Shown piece by piece: positions 1-5,194 of a stretch of DNA of 5,194 bases (position 1 is its first letter; each line of letters opens with the position of its first letter). The translations under genes were made by a program, and so were the position numbers. The DNA comes from Acidobacteriota bacterium (GTDB lineage Bacteria > Acidobacteriota > UBA4820 > DSQY01). The notes below the pieces were generated by a model, which saw only the letters and a list, made by a program, of their open reading frames with translations, was not told where the DNA came from and did not search any database. Location: the NCBI GenBank assembly GCA_021814355.1, contig JAKAIJ010000192.1, positions 1 through 5,194 of the forward strand. The letters are read 5' to 3'.

Positions 1-546
1 GACTTCATCCTGATGGCCGCCACGCTGGTCCACATCAAGAGCCGGATGCTCCTCCCCAGGCCGGCGGCCGAGGCGGAGGGCGGCGCCGAGCTGGAGGACC
101 CGCGCCAGCCGCTGGTGGAGAAGCTGCTGGAGTACCAAAGGTTCAAGGAGGTCTCCAGGCTCCTCGAGGAACGGGAAACGGTGGCCGCCGCGCAGTACGA
201 GCGCCCGCTGGCGCCCCCGGAGGAGCTCGTCGGGACGGACCTCCTGGCGCTCGACGTGGACGTCTACGACCTGGTGGCCGCCCTCCAGGAGGTGCTCAAG
301 AGGGCGGCGGACCGCAAGGAGCGCCTCATCTACGCCCAGGAGATCAGCCTCACCTCCCGGATGAACCACATCCTGGACCGCCTCGCCGACCACGGGTCGC
401 TTCTCTTCGCCGAGCTTTTCGACGGGGGCGCCAGCCGCATCGAGGTCGTGGTGACCTTCCTGGGCCTGCTCGAGTTGGTCAAGCAGCGGGCCGTGCTCCT
501 CTTCCAAGAGGAGACCTTTGGCCCCATCCGGGTCGTCCTGGTCTGA
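1..546 (+). CDS. scpA: Segregation and condensation protein A (kleisin), 5'-truncated by the window edge
   Basis: ScpA is the kleisin subunit that, with ScpB, bridges the heads of Smc dimers in the bacterial condensin needed for chromosome compaction and segregation on the nucleoid. The window opens inside the gene; 181 residues are visible in frame 1, against roughly 230-280 in the family, so about the first 70-80 are missing. The fragment begins with the family's hallmark helix (DFILMAATLVHIKSRMLLP, residues 1-19). A linker with EKLLEYQRFKEVSRLLEER follows (about 40-58), then the C-terminal winged helix (about 105-181), with ISLTSRMNHILDRL and the block TFLGLLELVKQRAV. The product ends FGPIRVVLV before TGA. 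The next gene is not scpB, which is the usual partner, and there is a 117-bp gap before it, so scpA may be the last gene of its operon. Family assignment is firm. Confidence 0.95.
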   Translation, partial: DFILMAATLVHIKSRMLLPRPAAEAEGGAELEDPRQPLVEKLLEYQRFKEVSRLLEERETVAAAQYERPLAPPEELVGTDLLALDVDVYDLVAALQEVLKRAADRKERLIYAQEISLTSRMNHILDRLADHGSLLFAELFDGGASRIEVVVTFLGLLELVKQRAVLLFQEETFGPIRVVLV

Positions 547-621
547 CCCAAAATTCCGCGAAGGGATTGTGGCTTCGGGCGGCCTGATGGCTCTCCACGA
601 GTTTGGGGGCTGACCTTCTCC

Positions 622-651
622 TTGCGCCCCCGCTCCGCCTGGAGGTAAAAT
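622..651 (+). promoter_or_regulatory. Candidate sigma70-type promoter for the diguanylate cyclase gene
   Basis: TTGCGC at 622-627 (3 of 6 to TTGACA) and TAAAAT at 646-651 (5 of 6 to TATAAT) are separated by 18 bp, in the 117-bp gap between scpA and the cyclase gene. The -10 is an AT-rich patch in an otherwise very GC-rich stretch. Transcription would begin near 657-659, giving a leader of only about 5-13 nt. GGAGGT at 641-646 resembles a Shine-Dalgarno but has no start codon at a workable distance, and it overlaps the -10 by one base. Prediction by eye only. Confidence 0.4.
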
Positions 652-663
652 CCCCGCTAAAGG

Positions 664-2400
664 ATGTCTATGGCGAGCGGGGCGTTCTGGACTTTCCGGG
701 AACCGAACCGGGGTATCCGCGCCTTCCGCGTCCTCTTCGGCCTCCTGGCGGTTCCCCTCGCCGCCGGCGCCCTGGTCTGGAGCCCCCCGGGCCGACCGGT
801 GGAGGGGGTCTTCGTGCTGGGCCTGCTCGCCTGGGTGGCCACCAGCCAGGGGCTCTCCATTTTCGCCGAGTCCTACCTCTCCCTCGAGCTTGGGGTCTAT
901 CTGTGGGCCTTCCTTTGCTTCGACCAGGGTTCCGCCATGGTGGCCCTGGCCACCACCACCGTGCTCAGCATCGTCCAGAAGAGCTGGGAGAACCCCGCCG
1001 ACCTCGACGTCGAGTTCATCGTGCGCAAGACAGGCAACCTCTTTGTCCTGGGCCTTTCCCTCATGGCCGCCTGCGCCGCCTACGCCTGGGCCGGCGGCGG
1101 GGCGCCGCTCGAGCTCCTCTCCCGCCAGAACATCGGCGCCCTCGTCCTCTTCTGGGCCGCCTTCACGGTGGTGAACAACCTCCTCTGGGCCCCCATAGAC
1201 CTCTTGCGCGAGGGAAAAGGCTTTCTGCGCCGGTTCATCCCCGAGACCGCGCTCGACGGGGCCTTGCACGCGCTCTCCATGCTCTCGGGCATCGGCTTCG
1301 CGATGGTCTATCCCCACCTGGGGGTGGCGCCCATCCTCCTGGCGCTCCCGGTTATCCTCGTGGCCCTCGTGGCGCTCCACCGGGCCACCGTCTCCCGGAA
1401 GGTCCTCACCTCGCAGCTCTCGCTCCTGCAGAGGCTCAACGAGGGAAGCGCCTCGCTGCACCAGAGCCTGGACCAGCGCGAGGTCCTCGACGCGGTGGAG
1501 CAGGTTTGCCGGGGGCTCTTCTCCGCGGACACCTTCTTTCTGGCCCTGCTGGACGAGCGCACGGGCCGGGTGGAGTACGCCCGGGCCGTGGAGCAGGACA
1601 AGGTCCTCCAGCTCGGCTCCGCGGACCTGAACCAGGGACTCACGGGCCACGTCATGCGCACCGGCCAGGCGATCTTCACGGGGGACGCGCCCCACGAGGC
1701 GCCCTGGAACACGATGGTGCGCCGCGTGGGCGACGACCGGCACCCCATCCGCTCCCTGATGATGGCCCCCCTCGCGAACAAGGGCCGGACCATCGGCGTG
1801 CTCTCGGTGCAGAGCCTCCAGGCCCACGCCTACAAGCCGTTCGAGAAGGAGCTTTTCCTGGCGGTCTGCCAGCAGGTGGTGACCGCCGTGGCCGGGGCCC
1901 GCCTCTACCGCCGGGCCACGGAGGACTTCCTCACCAGGCTCTACAACAAGAGCTACTTCGAGGAGCGCCTCCAGACCTGCCTCGCGGACGGCGAGTCCTT
2001 TGGCCTCATCTTCATGGACTGCGACGACTTCAAGGCCGTGAACGACCGCCACGGCCACGTGGTGGGGGACCAGTACCTAGAGGCCCTCGGCCGGCGGCTC
2101 ATGGGGCTCTGCCGCGGCAGCGACGTGCCGTGCCGCTACGGCGGGGACGAGTTCGCCATCCTGCTCCCGGGGGCTACCGGCGAGCAGACCCTGCAGGTGG
2201 CGGTGCGGGTGCGGGAGGCGGTGGCGGGCCTCGAGTTCGCCGTGGGCGGCCGGATCGCGCGCACCACCGTCAGCCTGGGCACGCTCTGGTCCGACGGAAC
2301 CCTCAAGGCGGTCCCGGTGGAGGACGTCCTGCGGAAGGTGGACCAGGCGCTCTACCGCGCCAAGACCCGCAAGAACACCATCGAAGAGGCGGCGCTTTAG
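664..2400 (+). CDS. Membrane-anchored GAF-GGDEF diguanylate cyclase
   Basis: The protein is predicted to join two GTP into the second messenger c-di-GMP, controlled by its membrane and GAF sensory parts. Of its 578 residues, about 15-240 form some six to eight hydrophobic segments (around 19-38, 48-67, 73-104, 123-143, 155-178, 200-240). I cannot assign this region to a named MASE family. A GAF domain follows (about 259-418), then GGDEF (about 420-578). The cyclase looks intact: LTRLYN near 423-428, metal-binding Asp in FMDCDDFK (450-457), NDRHGH (460-465), GGDEF at 493-497 with RYGGDEF spacing, and the ALYRAK block near the C-terminus. RGSD at 484-487 lies exactly five residues before GGDEF, so the inhibitory I-site is present. 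A stop codon at 658-660 limits the start to ATG 664 or ATG 670. AAGGA at 660-664 suits 670 better, so the protein may be two residues shorter. It is convergent with the kinase gene downstream. Confidence 0.95.
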   Translation: MSMASGAFWTFREPNRGIRAFRVLFGLLAVPLAAGALVWSPPGRPVEGVFVLGLLAWVATSQGLSIFAESYLSLELGVYLWAFLCFDQGSAMVALATTTVLSIVQKSWENPADLDVEFIVRKTGNLFVLGLSLMAACAAYAWAGGGAPLELLSRQNIGALVLFWAAFTVVNNLLWAPIDLLREGKGFLRRFIPETALDGALHALSMLSGIGFAMVYPHLGVAPILLALPVILVALVALHRATVSRKVLTSQLSLLQRLNEGSASLHQSLDQREVLDAVEQVCRGLFSADTFFLALLDERTGRVEYARAVEQDKVLQLGSADLNQGLTGHVMRTGQAIFTGDAPHEAPWNTMVRRVGDDRHPIRSLMMAPLANKGRTIGVLSVQSLQAHAYKPFEKELFLAVCQQVVTAVAGARLYRRATEDFLTRLYNKSYFEERLQTCLADGESFGLIFMDCDDFKAVNDRHGHVVGDQYLEALGRRLMGLCRGSDVPCRYGGDEFAILLPGATGEQTLQVAVRVREAVAGLEFAVGGRIARTTVSLGTLWSDGTLKAVPVEDVLRKVDQALYRAKTRKNTIEEAAL

Positions 2401-2451
2401 TGCGGCAAGGTGCCCTCCGGCCGGATGCTCCGAACAGATGTCCGCTGGGTT

Positions 2452-3600
2452 TCAGGAGTGTGAGGCCGGAAGCGCCAGCGCGATCTCCACGCCCTCCTCT
2501 CCGAGGGAGCGCGCGGTGAGCTGCCCGTGGGCCAGGGTGACCAGGTACCGCGCCGCCGCCAGCCCCAGGCGGTAGGTCTCGTGCTCGGTGGAGCCGGAAG
2601 GCGGGAGGGGTAGAACGTAGAAGCCCCCCAGGAGGCGGTTCACCGGGGGGTGCTCCTCCTGCTGCTCCGGGATCGTGACCGTCAGGTGGCTCTTCCCGGC
2701 CCCCGCCTCCAGCCGGAGTCCCACCTCGCGTCCCTCCTTCGCCAGGAGGACGGCGTTGCGCACGAGGTGCTCCAGGAGCGGCTCGAGCACCTCGGGGCTG
2801 GCGGCGGCGAGGGCCGAGCCGTCGAGGGACGGTGCGGAGAGCCGCACGCGCCGGGCCCGGGCCTCGCGGCTGAGCCGGTCCAGGACGCGGGAGAGAACCG
2901 GCTCCACGGGGCGAGGCTCCGCGGCGGAGGGCGGGAGCCTCTTAAGGAACCGCGAGAAGTCCAAGAGGAGCTCCAGCATCTCGGCGAGCTGGGCCGTGTT
3001 GCGGTGGATGGCCCTCAGCGGCCTCTCTTGCTCGGACTTGAACTCCCCGTAGCGGCCGCGCAGGAGGAGCTCGCAGAAGCCGATGACGATGCCGGCGGGG
3101 GTCTTGAGGTCGTGGCCGAGGGCGGAGAGGAGGTCCTCCTGGATGTGGGCGAAGGTCTGGAGGTGGTCGTTGGCGCGCCCCACCCGGTCGAGCAGCTCCT
3201 GCTGGCGCCGCACCTGCGCCACCTGGTCGCTCACGTCGCGGAAGACTCCCTCGTAGCCCGAGGTCCCGCCGCCCGGACCGGGCCGGCGGCGGACGCTCCA
3301 CTCGGCGTAGAAGACCGTCCCGTCCTTGCGCCGCGTGGGCGAGACGAAGGAGTGGACGGCCCCCTCAGCCTCGGCCTGGCGCCGAAGGACCTCGCGCCCG
3401 TCGGCGCTCACGTTGGTGTCGAAGGTGGTGACCCGGCCGGCCACCTCCTCGGACGCGTACCCGAGCATGGCGGCCCCCGCCTCGTTGATCTGCACGAAGG
3501 TTCCCGAGGCGTCGCTGCGGTAGTAACCGACGCCCAGGCCGTCGAGGGTTTGGAGGAAGGCCTCCGGAGCGGTCTCCGGGGCGGGCTTGCCCTTCTTCAA
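2452..3600 (-). CDS. Soluble PAS-domain sensor histidine kinase with a degenerate ATP-binding domain
   Basis: This 382-residue protein has no signal peptide or membrane segment, so it should be cytoplasmic. A PAS sensor spans about 13-125, with GYYRSDASGTFVQINEAG, MLGYASEEV and the closing GYEGVFRDVSDQ. A helical linker follows (about 126-155), then a HisKA dimerisation helix with the H-box HDLKTP and phospho-acceptor His163, then a HATPase_c-like domain (about 232-380). That last domain keeps an N-box-like LLEHLVRNA (Asn282) and a G2-like RLGLAAARYL (344-353). Between them, where DxGxG (G1) should lie, the chain reads TIPEQQEEHPPVN with no such motif. It may be a divergent kinase or a partner-dependent or inactive one; sequence alone cannot decide. 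The start is TTG (complement of 3598-3600), supported by GGAGG five bases upstream; there is no in-frame ATG before the PAS domain. No response regulator is adjacent, so it looks like an orphan kinase. Confidence 0.92.
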   Translation of the reverse strand: MKKGKPAPETAPEAFLQTLDGLGVGYYRSDASGTFVQINEAGAAMLGYASEEVAGRVTTFDTNVSADGREVLRRQAEAEGAVHSFVSPTRRKDGTVFYAEWSVRRRPGPGGGTSGYEGVFRDVSDQVAQVRRQQELLDRVGRANDHLQTFAHIQEDLLSALGHDLKTPAGIVIGFCELLLRGRYGEFKSEQERPLRAIHRNTAQLAEMLELLLDFSRFLKRLPPSAAEPRPVEPVLSRVLDRLSREARARRVRLSAPSLDGSALAAASPEVLEPLLEHLVRNAVLLAKEGREVGLRLEAGAGKSHLTVTIPEQQEEHPPVNRLLGGFYVLPLPPSGSTEHETYRLGLAAARYLVTLAHGQLTARSLGEEGVEIALALPASHS

Positions 3601-3605
3601 TAGGG

Positions 3606-3610
3606 CCTCC
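3606..3610 (-). promoter_or_regulatory. Ribosome binding site that decides the TTG start of the histidine kinase
   Basis: On the minus strand GGAGG (complement of 3606-3610) stands five bases before TTG at 3600-3598. It is the only well-placed Shine-Dalgarno near the 5' end of this reading frame, and it supports a non-ATG start reading M-K-K-G-K. Confidence 0.7.
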
Positions 3611-3618
3611 GGGCGGAG

Positions 3619-3627
3619 AGTATAGCA
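3619..3627 (-). promoter_or_regulatory. Extended -10 promoter candidate for the histidine kinase
   Basis: The minus strand reads TGCTATACT (complement of 3627-3619). This is a TGn extension followed by TATACT, 5 of 6 to the consensus -10. No good -35 is visible; the best 17-bp-spaced hexamer is TTCTTG at 3647-3642. Missing -35 elements are tolerated by extended -10 promoters. Transcription would start near 3612, leaving a leader of about 12 nt that contains the GGAGG. Confidence 0.5.
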
Positions 3628-3659
3628 GAGGGCGCCCCTCGCAAGAAGGCCCGCCCGCC

Positions 3660-3688
3660 TTGACCGGGAGGCGGCGAAACGCTACCCT
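3660..3688 (+). promoter_or_regulatory. Candidate promoter for the mlaE gene
   Basis: TTGACC at 3660-3665 (5 of 6 to the -35 consensus) and TACCCT at 3683-3688 (3 of 6 to the -10, keeping the conserved TA and final T) are exactly 17 bp apart. The predicted start near 3695 would fall at the Shine-Dalgarno, giving a very short leader of about 14 nt. The weak -10 keeps confidence low. It faces away from the kinase promoter without overlapping it. Confidence 0.35.
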
Positions 3689-3693
3689 TTCGC

Positions 3694-3700
3694 GGGAGGT
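3694..3700 (+). promoter_or_regulatory. Strong ribosome binding site of mlaE
   Basis: GGGAGGT lies eight bases before ATG 3709. It fixes this as the start over the internal ATG codons at 3760 and 3793, and matches the start expected from the family length. Confidence 0.75.
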
Positions 3701-3708
3701 ACGGCCGG

Positions 3709-4470
3709 ATGGAGCTCCGCTTCACGCGCGCCCGGCGCGGCCTGGCGTACCTGGGGGGAATGGCGCTCCTGGCGGGGCAGACCGCGCGCGCCATGACCGC
3801 CCCCTGGGAGTGGGGACTGATCGCCTACCAGATGGAGCTGCTGGGAGTCCAGTCCCTCTCCATCGTCCTCATCACGGCCCTCTTCATCGGCATGGTCCTG
3901 GCCCTCCAGACCGCCTACGCCCTCCAGGCCTTCGGGGCGAAGCTCTACGTGGGCGAAGTGGTGACCCTCTCGATGGTGCGCGAGCTGGCCCCCGTGCTGA
4001 TCTCCCTCATGGTGGGCGGCCGGGTGGGGGCCGGGATCACGGCCGAGATCGGCTCCATGAAGGTGACCGAACAGGTGGACGCCCTGCGCGCCCTGGGGGC
4101 GAGCCCGGTCCGGAAGCTCGTGGTTCCCCGGTTCGTGGCCTTCGTCGTCATGCTCCCCCTGCTCGTGCTCATCGCCGACGCCATGGGCGTCCTGGGCGGA
4201 TGGGTCATCTCCACGGTCCAGCTCGGCATCGGCGGCCGCTTCTACATGACCCACGCGTTCCGCCTTCTCAAGTACCCCGACATCGTCTCGGGCCTCGGCA
4301 AGACCCTGGTCTTCGCCGCGCTCACCGTCCTGATCGGCTGCCACAACGGCCTTCGGACGGAGGGGGGCGCCGACGGCGTGGGCCGCGCCACCACCTGGAC
4401 CGTCGTCCTCTGCTCCATCGTCATCCTGATCTCGAACTTCTTCCTCACGAAGTTCTTCCTGGTCTTCTAA
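3709..4470 (+). CDS. mlaE: MlaE-family (DUF140) ABC transporter permease for lipid transport
   Basis: This is the integral inner-membrane subunit of the Mla-type ABC complex, which moves phospholipids between inner and outer membranes with the ATPase MlaF and the MCE-domain protein MlaD. Its 253 residues match the family's usual length of about 250-265. Hydrophobic segments lie near 41-70, 93-112, 140-172, 199-213 and 228-253. The family's signature loop is complete at 92-126: ELAPVLISLMVGGRVGAG, then EIGSMKVTEQVDAL. The C-terminal block CHNGLRTEGGADGVGRAT (211-228) and the ending SNFFLTKFF are also typical. The start is set by a strong GGGAGGT. The TAA stop at 4468-4470 doubles as the left target-site copy of the downstream element, so the coding sequence is not damaged. 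The ATPase gene 281 bp on is its expected partner. The next expected genes, the MCE-domain protein and others, lie outside the window. Confidence 0.96.
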   Translation: MELRFTRARRGLAYLGGMALLAGQTARAMTAPWEWGLIAYQMELLGVQSLSIVLITALFIGMVLALQTAYALQAFGAKLYVGEVVTLSMVRELAPVLISLMVGGRVGAGITAEIGSMKVTEQVDALRALGASPVRKLVVPRFVAFVVMLPLLVLIADAMGVLGGWVISTVQLGIGGRFYMTHAFRLLKYPDIVSGLGKTLVFAALTVLIGCHNGLRTEGGADGVGRATTWTVVLCSIVILISNFFLTKFFLVF

Positions 4471-4501
4471 GGGCTTATCCGTAAAATAAGGCATGGCCGC
4501 G
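4471..4501 (+). repeat. Left terminal inverted repeat of the MITE-like element
   Basis: It starts GGGCTTATCCGTAAAATAAG and ends GGCCGCG. The first 20 bases are AT-rich against the GC-rich background. It contains TAAAAT at 4482-4487, the same hexamer as the proposed cyclase -10, but with no good -35 upstream. Confidence 0.8.
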
Positions 4502-4628
4502 ACGGAGGCCAACCGCGATGGATGGCAAGGAAGCGAGCGAAGGGTGATGTTGGAGGCATCGGACGAGCGAGCTGACGCAGCCAGGCGCGCGGATGGCCCC
4601 GTCCCTCCGGGCGCGGGCGGCTCCCGTC

Positions 4629-4676
4629 GCAGGGCTTTGTTGGCCGCCCTCGACAGGCGGCAAGCCCAAAGCCTGC
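4629..4676. repeat. Imperfect internal inverted repeat (hairpin) inside the element
   Basis: The arm 4629-4648 pairs with 4656-4676 around a 7-nt loop (CTCGACA). GCCGCC/GGCGGC next to the loop is perfect. Further out, CTTTG pairs with CAAAG and GCAGG with CCTGC, separated by small bulges. A second, shorter stem lies at 4688-4693 (CGCCTC) with 4705-4710 (GAGGCG). No T-run follows either stem, so neither looks like an intrinsic terminator. Confidence 0.55.
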
Positions 4677-4717
4677 CTTCGGTCGGCCGCCTCGCCCTGC
4701 TCGGGAGGCGCCACGCG

Positions 4718-4747
4718 CGCGGCCGCGCCCTATTTACGGATAGGCCC
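4718..4747 (-). repeat. Right terminal inverted repeat of the MITE-like element
   Basis: Read on the minus strand from 4747 it begins GGGCCTATCCGTAAATAGGG and ends GGCCGCG at 4718, mirroring the left end. It stops four bases before the mlaF ATG and supplies the only sequence that could act as that gene's ribosome binding site. Confidence 0.8.
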
Positions 4748-4751
4748 TAAG

Positions 4752-5194
4752 ATGGCGCCCTTTCTGGAGTACCGCGGCGTCTGCAAGGCCTTCGGGCCGA
4801 AGGAGGTCCTCCGGGGGGTGGACCTGGCGGTGGAGGCCGGAGAGACCCTGGTCATCCTGGGCGGCTCCGGCACCGGCAAGTCGGTCCTTCTGAAGACGAC
4901 CATCGGCCTCGTGGACCCCGACTTGGGGGGCGTCCTCGTGGAGGGGCGGCCCGTGAGCGGCTTCGCGGAGGCCGAGTGGCTCGCCGTGCGCCGGAAGATC
5001 TCGTACCTCTTCCAGTGGGGGGCCCTCTTCGACTCCATGAGCGTCTTCGACAACGTGGCCTTCCCGCCCCGGGAGCACCGCGTCTGCGGGGAGGAGGAGG
5101 TGGAGAGGCGCGTGGCCGAGAAGCTGGCCCTCGTGGGACTGCGCGGGAGCGAGGCGCTCGCGCCGTCGGACCTCTCCGGGGGCATGCGCAAGCG
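4752..5194 (+). CDS. mlaF: MlaF-type ABC transporter ATP-binding protein, 3'-truncated by the window edge
   Basis: This is the cytoplasmic ATPase that drives the MlaE permease. 147 complete codons are visible with no in-frame stop; the family is about 250-270 residues, so roughly the first 55-60% is present. The Walker A is GGSGTGKSV at 37-45 (Lys43, Ser44). The Q-loop Gln88 sits in the block LFQWGALFDSMSVFDNVAFP (86-105), which is diagnostic of the Mla/Mkl/Ttg2A subgroup. The ABC signature LSGGMRK starts at 141, with the frame reaching the window end just after it. Walker B and the H-loop lie outside. ATG 4752 gives the expected N-terminus (MAPFLEYRGVCKAFG). Only a weak AGG (4742-4744), seven bases upstream and inside the element's right repeat, could serve as ribosome binding site. 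Without the element the gene would begin one base after the mlaE stop. Confidence 0.95.
   Translation, partial: MAPFLEYRGVCKAFGPKEVLRGVDLAVEAGETLVILGGSGTGKSVLLKTTIGLVDPDLGGVLVEGRPVSGFAEAEWLAVRRKISYLFQWGALFDSMSVFDNVAFPPREHRVCGEEEVERRVAEKLALVGLRGSEALAPSDLSGGMRK

Larger units (their letters stand above)
4471..4747. mobile_element. MITE-like element (277 bp) inserted between mlaE and mlaF
   Basis: The element has imperfect terminal inverted repeats: 4471-4501 matches the reverse complement of 4718-4747 in 26 of 31 aligned columns (four mismatches, one gapped A). Both termini begin GGG when read inward. TAA flanks it on each side (4468-4470 and 4748-4750), which looks like a 3-bp target-site duplication. 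There is no transposase and no credible gene inside, so it would have to be moved in trans. From established knowledge, 3-bp TNA duplications are typical of some IS5-family groups (such as IS1031 and ISL2); a parent of that kind is inferred, not shown. The interior holds further short inverted repeats. I do not recognise the element by name. This fills the only stretch near 300 bp without a gene. Confidence 0.8.

Noticed and set aside
556..582. CGAAG/CTTCG stem just after the scpA stop as a terminator
   Set aside because: It has a five-base core stem and a 9-nt loop with no T-tract, which is too weak to call.
605..631. GGGGGC (605-610) / GCCCCC (626-631) inverted repeat downstream of scpA
   Set aside because: The perfect stem is only 6 bp with a 15-nt loop, there is no following T-run, and it overlaps the candidate -35. 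It is likely chance in GC-rich DNA, though a weak operator cannot be excluded.
2401..2451. Possible bidirectional terminator between the convergent cyclase and kinase genes
   Set aside because: Only a short TCCGGCCGGA palindrome without a loop and a weak GGCA/TGCC stem are present, with no T-run on either strand.
603..2519. Long open frame (638 codons, +) overlapping the cyclase gene
   Set aside because: It is a shadow frame kept open by high GC. Its product is a low-complexity run of Pro, Arg, Gly and Ala with no motif, while the overlapping frame gives a complete GAF-GGDEF protein.
2650..3603. Long open frame (+) antisense to the histidine kinase
   Set aside because: There are no recognisable domains, the composition is typical of an antisense frame of a GC-rich gene, and the minus strand encodes clear PAS and HisKA motifs.
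3660..4512. Long open frames on both strands overlapping mlaE
   Set aside because: Both are low-complexity shadows (His/Gly/Arg-rich on +, Asp/Glu/His-rich on -). The frame beginning at 3709 has the complete MlaE signature.
4475..4750. Small open frames on both strands inside the mobile element (85 and 79 codons)
   Set aside because: They run through the inverted repeats, lack a ribosome binding site and show no conserved motif or transposase residues. They look like chance frames in GC-rich DNA.
4730..5191. Antisense open frames over the 3' end of the window
   Set aside because: They are shadows of the mlaF ATPase, whose plus-strand frame has Walker A, Q-loop and signature motifs.

Overview
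This is a GC-rich window, with G or C at most third codon positions in every real gene. It holds five protein-coding genes, two of them cut by the window edges, plus one small non-autonomous mobile element. The gene content is an Smc/ScpAB condensin subunit, a membrane diguanylate cyclase, a PAS histidine kinase and an Mla-type lipid ABC transporter. The transporter points to a Gram-negative (diderm) bacterium. The base composition and the permease-then-ATPase order would suit a Desulfobacterota/Myxococcota-like or related lineage, but no feature here fixes the taxon.

Layout. 1-546 (+) is the C-terminal two thirds or so of scpA. A 117-bp gap (547-663) carries a candidate promoter. 664-2400 (+) is a GAF-GGDEF diguanylate cyclase with a multi-pass membrane N-terminus. 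After a 51-bp convergent gap, 2452-3600 (-) is a soluble PAS sensor histidine kinase that starts with TTG. 3601-3708 is a divergent promoter region with a candidate promoter for each flanking gene. 3709-4470 (+) is the MlaE-family permease. 4471-4747 is a 277-bp MITE-like element with about 31-bp imperfect terminal inverted repeats, flanked by TAA on both sides. 4752-5194 (+) is the start of the MlaF-type ATPase, which runs off the window.

How the genes relate. MlaE and MlaF should form the membrane and ATPase core of an ABC system that moves phospholipid between the inner and outer membranes; the MlaD-type substrate-binding gene would be expected just past the window edge. The element sits exactly between the two genes. 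Its left TAA is the mlaE stop codon. Removing the element and one TAA restores a junction with stop and start one nucleotide apart (TAA-G-ATG), so it appears to have split a tightly coupled gene pair. The cyclase and the kinase are a signalling pair only by position: they converge, share no operon, and no response regulator lies in the window.

The most unusual points are the element between mlaE and mlaF, a kinase whose ATP-binding domain lacks a recognisable G1 (DxGxG) box, and scpA not being followed directly by scpB. I see no RNA gene, CRISPR array, convincing terminator or wholly new multi-gene system.
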